From Paractinoplanes maris (lineage in GTDB: Bacteria; Actinomycetota; Actinomycetes; Mycobacteriales; Micromonosporaceae), in NCBI RefSeq assembly GCF_023544465.1, contig NZ_JALPVL010000004.1, positions 124,001 to 188,000 of the forward strand: a stretch of DNA of 64,000 nt. Direction: 5' to 3'. This document shows, in pieces, positions 58,497-64,000 of this stretch. The first letter of the stretch is position 1. Each line of letters opens with the position of its first letter. The translations under genes and the position numbers were made by a program. The notes under the pieces were generated by a model. The model ran no database searches. It saw only the letters and a program-made list of their open reading frames with translations, and had not been told where the DNA came from.

Positions 58497-59924
58497 GTGA
58501 ACACGGCGGAGCTGCGGCCGGCCGGCGACCTGACCGCCGAGGACCTGGGCAACGTGCACCTGATCGGCATCGGCGGGGTCGGCATGGCCGGACTGGCCCG
58601 TCTGCTGCTCACCCGGGGCGTCCCGGTCTCGGGCAGTGAGCTGCGCGAGTGGCCGGCGCTGGCCGGGCTGCGCGCGCTGGGCGGCACGGTGCACATGTCC
58701 CACGTCGCCGAGAACCTCGACGGCGTCGACACGGTGGTCTATTCCACCGCCATCCCCTTCGACCACCTCGAGCTGGCCGAGGCGCGCCGGCGCGGGCTGC
58801 GCGTCCTGCACCGCTCCGAGGCGCTGGCCGCGGCGATGACCGGCCGCCAGGCGATCGCGGTGGCCGGCACGCACGGCAAGACCACCACGACCTCGATCAT
58901 GACGGTGATCCTGCAGCACGCCGGGCAGGACCCGTCGTTCGTGATCGGCGGCGAGATCAGCGAGGCCGGCTCCAACGGCCACCACGGCACGGGCCCGCAT
59001 TTCGTGGCCGAGGCCGACGAGAGCGACAAGTCGTTCCTGATCTACCGGCCGCACGTCGCGATCGTCACCAACATCGAGGGGGACCACCTCAACAACTGGG
59101 GCGACCTCGACGGGCTCAAGGCCGGCTTCCAGCAGTTCGCCGAGCTGACCGACCCCGAGGGCTTCGTGGTCACCTGCGCCGACGACCCCGGCACCCAGGG
59201 GCTGATCGAGGCGCTGCGCGCCCAGGGCAAGACCGTCTACACGTACGGCGAATCGCCCACCGCGACCCTGCGGATCAGCGACGTCGTGTCGACCGTCAGC
59301 GGTGTCCGCTACGAGGCCGAGCTCGACGGCAAGCCGCTGGGCGAGATGCACCTGGCTCTGCCGGGCAAGCACATGGGGCTCAACAGCGCCGCCGCCGTGC
59401 TGACCGCGCTGCGCCTGGGCCTGCCGCTCGACAAGATCGTCGAGGCGATGGCGGCGTTCCCCGGGGTGCGGCGCCGCTTCGAGCGCAAGGGCATCGCGGC
59501 CGGCGTGCGGGTCTACGACGAGTACGCGTACCACCCGACCTCGGTCGAGGCCGCGCTGCGGACGCTGCGCGAGGTGGCCGGCGACGGGCGGCTCCTGGTG
59601 GTCTTCCAGCCCTACCGCGTCTATCGCACCCGTGACCTGCAGGCCGAGCTGGCCCGCGGGCTGAGCCTGGCCGACCAGGTCATCTGCATGGAGGTCTTCG
59701 GGCCGGGCGAGGTGCGCCAGCCGGGTGAGGGCGGGGTGGCGCTGACCGCCGCCGTCGACCTGCCCGCCGACCGCAAGATCTTCGTCCCCGACTGGGAGGA
59801 CGTGCCGGGCGAGGTCGTGCGGCGCAGCCGGCCGGGCGATGTCGTGGTCACCATGGGCGCGCCGCCGATCTCGCTGATGGGCGACGAGCTGCTGGCCGCG
59901 CTCGACGACGCGGATCGTCGTTAG
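58497..59924 (+). CDS. murC: UDP-MurNAc--L-alanine ligase MurC
   Basis: This 475-residue Mur ligase has the N-terminal NAD-like fold NVHLIGIGGVGMAGLARLLL, the P loop VAGTHGKTTTTSIMTVIL and EADESDKSFLIY, then YDEYAYHPTSVEAAL near the C-terminal domain. It adds the first amino acid to UDP-MurNAc (Gly rather than Ala is reported for some Actinoplanes-type walls). The GTG at 58497 follows AGGGAG and lies 25 nt after murG. Confidence 0.95.
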   Translation: MNTAELRPAGDLTAEDLGNVHLIGIGGVGMAGLARLLLTRGVPVSGSELREWPALAGLRALGGTVHMSHVAENLDGVDTVVYSTAIPFDHLELAEARRRGLRVLHRSEALAAAMTGRQAIAVAGTHGKTTTTSIMTVILQHAGQDPSFVIGGEISEAGSNGHHGTGPHFVAEADESDKSFLIYRPHVAIVTNIEGDHLNNWGDLDGLKAGFQQFAELTDPEGFVVTCADDPGTQGLIEALRAQGKTVYTYGESPTATLRISDVVSTVSGVRYEAELDGKPLGEMHLALPGKHMGLNSAAAVLTALRLGLPLDKIVEAMAAFPGVRRRFERKGIAAGVRVYDEYAYHPTSVEAALRTLREVAGDGRLLVVFQPYRVYRTRDLQAELARGLSLADQVICMEVFGPGEVRQPGEGGVALTAAVDLPADRKIFVPDWEDVPGEVVRRSRPGDVVVTMGAPPISLMGDELLAALDDADRR

Positions 59925-59931
59925 GCCGGAC

Positions 59932-60693
59932 ATGAGCGGGGGGCGCAACTGGAGGCTGGTGCGGGCCGACACCGATGCGGTGCCGTCGTCCGCGCGGCGC
60001 TTCATGGCCCGCGCCCGCCAGCGCAAGATGCGTGCCGCACTGCCCTGGGCGATTGCCGCCGGCGTGCTGGTCGTGCTGGGCGGACTGACCTGGCTGGTCT
60101 ACGGCACCTCGGTGCTGGGGGTGCGCCAGGTCGAGGTGGTCGGCGTCCAGATGCTCACGCCGGTGCAGGTCGAGCAGGCCGTCGCGGTGCCGGCCAGTGA
60201 GCCGCTGGCCCGGGTCGACCTCGGCGCGGTGCGCTCGCGGGTGCGTGAGCTGCCCCCGGTCGACCGGGTGGTGGTGCGCCGCAGCTGGCCGTCCACCCTG
60301 GTCGTCGAGATCGTCGAGCGCACGCCGGTGGCCGCCGTGCCGCAGAACGGGCAGTTCTCGGTGATCGATCGCGCCGGAGTCCCCTACCGCGTGGTCAAGG
60401 AGGCACCGCAGGGCCTGCCTCTGGTGCGGGTGGACTGGCCCGGGCCGTCCGATGTGAACACCAAGTCGGCGCTGACCGTGCTGGCGGCGCTGAGTGAGGA
60501 TCTGCGCGAGCAGGTGCTGGCGGTGTCGGTCGCCACGCCCGCGCAGATCCGCCTCGAGCTGCGCAAGGACCGCACCGTGGTGTGGGGCGACGACACCCAG
60601 AGCGACACCAAGAGTCAGGTCGCGACCGCGCTGCTGAAGAAGGCCGGCAAGGAGATCGACGTCAGCGCCCCTTCGGTCGTCACAATCCGCTAA
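59932..60693 (+). CDS. ftsQ: Cell division protein FtsQ
   Basis: This encodes 253 residues. A basic cytoplasmic N-terminus is followed by one membrane helix (LPWAIAAGVLVVLGGLTWLV, about 41-60). The POTRA domain is GVRQVEVVGVQMLTPVQVEQ, and the FtsQ domain contains DRVVVRRSWPSTLVVEIVER. It is a scaffold of the divisome that binds FtsL and FtsB-like partners. It starts 7 nt after murC. Confidence 0.93.
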   Translation: MSGGRNWRLVRADTDAVPSSARRFMARARQRKMRAALPWAIAAGVLVVLGGLTWLVYGTSVLGVRQVEVVGVQMLTPVQVEQAVAVPASEPLARVDLGAVRSRVRELPPVDRVVVRRSWPSTLVVEIVERTPVAAVPQNGQFSVIDRAGVPYRVVKEAPQGLPLVRVDWPGPSDVNTKSALTVLAALSEDLREQVLAVSVATPAQIRLELRKDRTVVWGDDTQSDTKSQVATALLKKAGKEIDVSAPSVVTIR

Positions 60694-60990
60694 CATTGTC
60701 ACTAAGCGGACATTGGGGCCGAAACGCTCCAAGTTGGCCGAGGTTACGGCTCAGTCGGATTTTCGCCACCCAAGCGGGCGCCGACACGCCGTGCCGGGTC
60801 TTTGGTTGCGGTCCGAACTCCGCTTACGTTGCCACGAGAGGCTGAGTGGTTGACATAACCCTAAGCCTCTAGTAGAGGGTGAGGGTTTCCTCGCCCTCCC
60901 TTGTCCGGCAGCGGGTGTCGAAGGTGCGGTCTGGCCGGACCGCACGGGGCCCACAAGACATCCACAACCCTGGAAGGGAAGGCTGAGCCC
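60694..60990 (+). promoter_or_regulatory. ftsZ control region
   Basis: This 297-bp gap carries no gene. TTGACA at 60850-60855 is a good -35, and TAGAGG at 60873-60878 is a possible -10 at 17 bp. Between and after them AACCCTAAGCC and GGGTGAGGGTT form an imperfect inverted repeat. ftsZ thus probably has its own promoter besides read-through from the cluster, as is usual in actinomycetes. GGAAGGGAAGG (60972-60982) is the ribosome binding site. Confidence 0.65.
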
Positions 60991-62130
60991 ATGACACCTC
61001 CCCACAACTACCTGGCGGTCATCAAGGTCGTCGGTATCGGTGGCGGCGGCGTGAACGCCGTGAACCGCATGATCGAGGTCGGGCTCAAGGGCGTCGAGTT
61101 CATCGCGATCAACACCGATGCGCAGGCGCTGCTGATGAGCGACGCCGACGTCAAGCTCGATGTCGGCCGTGAGCTGACCCGGGGCCTCGGCGCCGGCGCA
61201 CAGCCCGAGGTCGGCAAGAACGCCGCCGAGGACCACCGCGACGAGATCGAAGAGGTGCTCAAGGGCGCCGACATGGTCTTCGTGACGTGCGGCGAGGGCG
61301 GCGGCACCGGCACCGGTGGCGCGCCCGTGGTCGCCAACATCGCCCGTAAGCTCGGCGCGCTCACCATCGGCGTGGTCACCCGGCCGTTCTCGTTCGAGGG
61401 CAAGCGTCGCCAGGTGCAGGCCGAGTCGGGCATCGACGAGCTGCGCAACCAGTGCGACACGCTCATCGTGATCCCGAACGACCGGCTGCTCGCGCTGGGC
61501 GACCGCGGGATCAGCATGATGGACGCGTTCCGTCAGGCCGACCAGGTGCTGCTCTCCGGCGTGCAGGGCATCACCGACCTGATCACCACGCCCGGTCTGA
61601 TCAACCTCGACTTCGCCGACGTCAAGAGCGTGATGAGTGGCGCCGGCAGCGCCCTCATGGGCATCGGCAGCGCCCGGGGCGACAACCGCGCGGTCGAGGC
61701 GGCCGAGAAGGCGATCTCGAGCCCGCTGCTCGAGCAGAGCATGGACGGCGCCCGCGGCGTCCTGCTCTCCATCGCCGGCGGCTCCGACCTGGGTCTCTTC
61801 GAGATCAACGACGCGGCTCAGCTGGTCACCGACGCGGCCCACCCGGATGCGAACATCATCTTCGGCGCGGTCATCGACGACGCGCTGGGTGACGAGGTGC
61901 GGGTCACCGTGATCGCGGCGGGCTTCGACGGGGGCACGCCCTCGTACAAGCCGTCCGAGCCGGCCCGCAAGGTGATCCAGCAGCCGGCCGAGCGGGCCAC
62001 CCCGCAGGCGCCGGCGACCACGGCCCCGGCCCCGGCCGCCGCCACGCCGCCGCCGGCCACCACGCCGACGCCGCGCCGGGTGCTCTTCGACGACGTCGAC
62101 GTGCCCGACTTCCTGAAGAACGGTTCCTGA
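60991..62130 (+). CDS. ftsZ: Cell division GTPase FtsZ
   Basis: This 379-residue tubulin homologue forms the Z ring. Signatures are [16 protein letters not shown], the GTP loop [20 protein letters not shown] and the T7 loop region [24 protein letters not shown] Pro/Ala-rich linker (about 325-360) leads to the C-terminal peptide [14 protein letters not shown], which binds SepF. The ATG at 60991 has a strong ribosome binding site. yggS follows after 7 nt, without pgeF in between. Confidence 0.98.
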   Translation: MTPPHNYLAVIKVVGIGGGGVNAVNRMIEVGLKGVEFIAINTDAQALLMSDADVKLDVGRELTRGLGAGAQPEVGKNAAEDHRDEIEEVLKGADMVFVTCGEGGGTGTGGAPVVANIARKLGALTIGVVTRPFSFEGKRRQVQAESGIDELRNQCDTLIVIPNDRLLALGDRGISMMDAFRQADQVLLSGVQGITDLITTPGLINLDFADVKSVMSGAGSALMGIGSARGDNRAVEAAEKAISSPLLEQSMDGARGVLLSIAGGSDLGLFEINDAAQLVTDAAHPDANIIFGAVIDDALGDEVRVTVIAAGFDGGTPSYKPSEPARKVIQQPAERATPQAPATTAPAPAAATPPPATTPTPRRVLFDDVDVPDFLKNGS

Positions 62131-62137
62131 GGCAGTT

Positions 62138-62845
62138 GTGACCGACGCGGGACGGCGGTCGGATCTGGCCGCCGCCCTGCGTGAGGTGCACGGCCGGATC
62201 GAGCGCGCCTGTGCCGCGGCCGGCCGGCCCGCGGGCGAGGTCACCCTCGTCGCGGTGACCAAGACGTACCCGGCGAGCGACGTCGTGCTGCTCGCCGGGC
62301 TCGGCGTCACCGACGTCGGCGAGAACCGTGATCAGGAGGCGGCGCCCAAGGCGGCCGAGGCCGGCGCGGCCGGGGCGCGTCCGCGGTGGCACTTCATCGG
62401 TCAGTTGCAGCGCAACAAGGCGCGGTCGGTGGCCGGGTACGCGGATGTGGTCGAGTCGGTCGACTCGGTGCGGCTGGCCGAGGCGCTCGCCCGGGCCGCC
62501 GCCGAGCGGCCCGATCCCCTCGAGATCCTGATCCAGGTGAGCATCGACGGGGACCCGGCACGCGGCGGCGTGACCGGCGATGATCTCTGGCGGGTTTCCG
62601 ACTCGGTGGCGGCCGCCGACACCCTGCGGCTCGGCGGGGTGATGGCCGTGGCGCCGGTCGACTGGGCTCCCGATCGCGCGTTCGAGCTGCTCAACGGCTT
62701 GTCGCAGCGATTGGTCGAGGCTCATCCGGGCGCCACGACCGTGTCGGCGGGCATGAGCGGGGATCTCGAAGCCGCCATCCGGCACGGCGCGACACACGTC
62801 CGGATCGGCACTTCTTTGCTCGGAATGCGAAACCCGCTGCGGTAG
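62138..62845 (+). CDS. yggS: YggS family PLP homeostasis protein
   Basis: This encodes 235 residues of the single-domain alanine-racemase-like fold. LVAVTKTYPASDVVLLAGLG holds the PLP-binding Lys; DVGENRDQEAAPKA, WHFIGQLQRNKARSV and VSAGMSGDLEAAIRHGATHVRIGTSLLG are diagnostic. The family balances pyridoxal phosphate and is usually encoded next to ftsZ and sepF. GTG start at 62138. Confidence 0.95.
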   Translation: MTDAGRRSDLAAALREVHGRIERACAAAGRPAGEVTLVAVTKTYPASDVVLLAGLGVTDVGENRDQEAAPKAAEAGAAGARPRWHFIGQLQRNKARSVAGYADVVESVDSVRLAEALARAAAERPDPLEILIQVSIDGDPARGGVTGDDLWRVSDSVAAADTLRLGGVMAVAPVDWAPDRAFELLNGLSQRLVEAHPGATTVSAGMSGDLEAAIRHGATHVRIGTSLLGMRNPLR

Positions 62846-63109
62846 CCTTGCGGCGGGCAGCAAACTACATGGGTGTTGTTTACGCGACAACCGTATGCGG
62901 GCATGGTTCAAGATCATCCGCGACGGAGCTCGAGTCTACGGCGCGGCACGTCACGGGACGAGGGTCCGCATCGGACCTTGGGACCGTGCAAGGGGGGAAT
63001 GCGGTACGCCGAGGGGGTGCGTTCCGCGCAGCGGACGAAGGTGGGGGCACATGGCTGGTCGGGGCAATGCTCGTCGGAGCTTTGCGCGGTGGCGTGATGG
63101 GGTGAAGGC
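62846..63109 (+). other. 264-bp gap before sepF
   Basis: No gene is supported. TTGTTTACGCGACAACCGTATG (near 62876-62897, of which TTGTTT and the GTTG...CAAC inverted repeat stand out) may belong to a sepF promoter. The rest is GC-rich without recognisable elements. Confidence 0.45.
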
Positions 63110-63811
63110 ATGAGCGCTCTTCGGAAGGCGGGCGTCTGGCTGGGCCTCGTCGAGGAGGACGACGACCGCGGATACGACAACGGATACGAAGAGGGCCCCT
63201 ACCGTCCTCGGAACCGGTACTCGGGAAGCCGGTACTCCGACGACGAGTTCGCCGACGAGGAAGAGCTCGAGGACGAGCGTCCGGTGCCCCGCGCGCGCAC
63301 GGAGCGCAGTCGCGGATCGGACCGTCTGTCATCGCACGCCGACGTGGACGACCACGATCGGGTGGAACGTTCCGAGCGTTCGGAGCGGGCCAGTGTCCGA
63401 TCGATCACCCGGCCGTCCACAGCGAGTGACAACTCGTCCGCTCTGAGCTACTCCACGCGGGAGAATCTGGCCCTCGCGCCGCAGGCCGTGCACCAGCCCG
63501 AGCCCCGCCCGCGACCGGTCGAGGAGGAGCAGCGCTACCAGATCACGACGCTGCACCCGACGACCTATCGTGAGGCCCGCACGATCGGGGAGCACTTCCG
63601 CGACGGTGTTCCGGTCATCATCAATCTCACTGAGATGGATGAAGGGGACGCTCGCCGGCTGGTCGACTTCGCCGCCGGGCTGGCTTTCGGTCTTCGCGGT
63701 ACGATCGAGCGCGTGACCAACCGGGTTTTCCTGCTCTCACCGGCGAATGTCCAGGTCACCGCAGAGGACAAAGCCAAGATCGCTGAGGGTGGGTTCTTCG
63801 GTCAGGCCTGA
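63110..63811 (+). CDS. sepF: Cell division protein SepF
   Basis: This encodes 233 residues, longer than the Bacillus protein because of a charged, Asp/Arg/Ser-rich linker (about 22-135). The N-terminal [16 protein letters not shown] is a probable amphipathic membrane-binding helix. The C-terminal core is [20 protein letters not shown], then [29 protein letters not shown] and [17 protein letters not shown]. SepF tethers FtsZ to the membrane, the main anchor in actinobacteria, which lack FtsA. GGGGTGAAGG precedes the ATG. Confidence 0.95.
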   Translation: MSALRKAGVWLGLVEEDDDRGYDNGYEEGPYRPRNRYSGSRYSDDEFADEEELEDERPVPRARTERSRGSDRLSSHADVDDHDRVERSERSERASVRSITRPSTASDNSSALSYSTRENLALAPQAVHQPEPRPRPVEEEQRYQITTLHPTTYREARTIGEHFRDGVPVIINLTEMDEGDARRLVDFAAGLAFGLRGTIERVTNRVFLLSPANVQVTAEDKAKIAEGGFFGQA

Positions 63812-63856
63812 GGCGGGGGCCCGCGCGCCCGCCACCCAGATGGGGGATCCGCACGA

Positions 63857-64000
63857 GTGCTCTCGATCGTGTTCCAAATATTGTATTTAGTCGTTTACAT
63901 CTTCTTCCTGGTCCTACTTGCCAGGTTCGTGCTGGGTGCGGTACTCCAGTACGGGCGTCGGTGGCAACCCGGTCGTGGGGCGTCGGCGGGACTCGAAACG
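63857..64000 (+). CDS. yggT: YggT family membrane protein, N-terminal part
   Basis: The GTG at 63857 opens a frame to the window end (48 codons): LSIVFQILYLVVYIFFLVLL is a first membrane helix, followed by ARFVLGAVLQYGRRWQPGRG, as in YggT proteins encoded after sepF. The first 20 codons are AT-rich for this DNA (CAA ATA TTG TAT TTA) and include a TTA Leu codon at 63887-63889. The function is not known in detail; membrane integrity and cell division have been suggested for the family. Confidence 0.85.
   Translation, partial: MLSIVFQILYLVVYIFFLVLLARFVLGAVLQYGRRWQPGRGASAGLET

Overview
The window reads as chromosomal DNA of a high-GC filamentous actinomycete, most likely Micromonosporaceae (Actinoplanes-like). 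This is inferred from gene order (HEPN/imuA'/imuB/dnaE2 - dinB - DUF3040 - transglutaminase - DUF58 - MoxR, and a dcw cluster ending sepF-yggT), GTG/TTG starts and the carotenoid gene set. No rRNA or tRNA gene was seen, so the genus is not proven.

Layout. 1-5.4 kb: a LysR fragment, a mycothiol-dependent isomerase-like protein, a decayed methyltransferase, a secreted VWA protein, and a divergent TetR/SDR pair sharing three operator-like sites. 5.4-10.4 kb (minus): a tightly coupled operon of YbaK, a CrtA-like monooxygenase, a GNAT, CruF, a GT2 glycosyltransferase and a CrtI/CrtD-type desaturase, i.e. carotenoid tailoring. 10.4-16.6 kb: flavin reductase, SDR, MarR-GNAT fusion, two-component system, quinone oxidoreductase. 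16.6-25.1 kb: the SOS mutasome (HEPN protein, ImuA', ImuB, DnaE2) behind a LexA-type box. 25-30 kb: SSI-type inhibitor, methyltransferase, phosphodiesterase-like enzyme, DinB, DUF3040, STAS. 30-35 kb (minus): MoxR, DUF58, TgpA-type transglutaminase. 35-46 kb: secreted M36 metalloprotease, leuS behind a leucine leader peptide, TVP38 protein, MurT-GatD, and an NlpC/P60 hydrolase behind a c-di-AMP riboswitch. 46.4-64 kb (plus): the division and cell-wall cluster mraZ-rsmH-ftsL-ftsI-murE-murF-mraY-ftsW-murG-murC-ftsQ-ftsZ-yggS-sepF-yggT. murD is not present between mraY and ftsW, and no pgeF/yfiH lies between ftsZ and yggS.

The right third builds and remodels the wall: lipid II synthesis (Mur enzymes, MraY, MurG), septal synthesis (FtsW/FtsI/FtsL/FtsQ), the Z ring and its anchor (FtsZ, SepF), lipid II amidation (MurT/GatD) and hydrolysis (NlpC/P60). 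The mutasome and DinB supply translesion synthesis.

Two sequence-level themes recur. First, many first genes carry a TANNNT hexamer 6-8 nt before the start codon with no Shine-Dalgarno, which predicts leaderless mRNAs. Second, short tandem repeats are abundant: a 40-bp array, a 54-bp minisatellite, a 47-bp palindromic repeat, a 5-bp microsatellite, and in-frame expansions in the HEPN protein, ImuA', ImuB, FtsL and FtsI. The most notable single items are the leuS leader-peptide attenuator, the absent murD with a perfect hairpin in its usual place, the carotenoid tailoring operon, and the 40-bp array.
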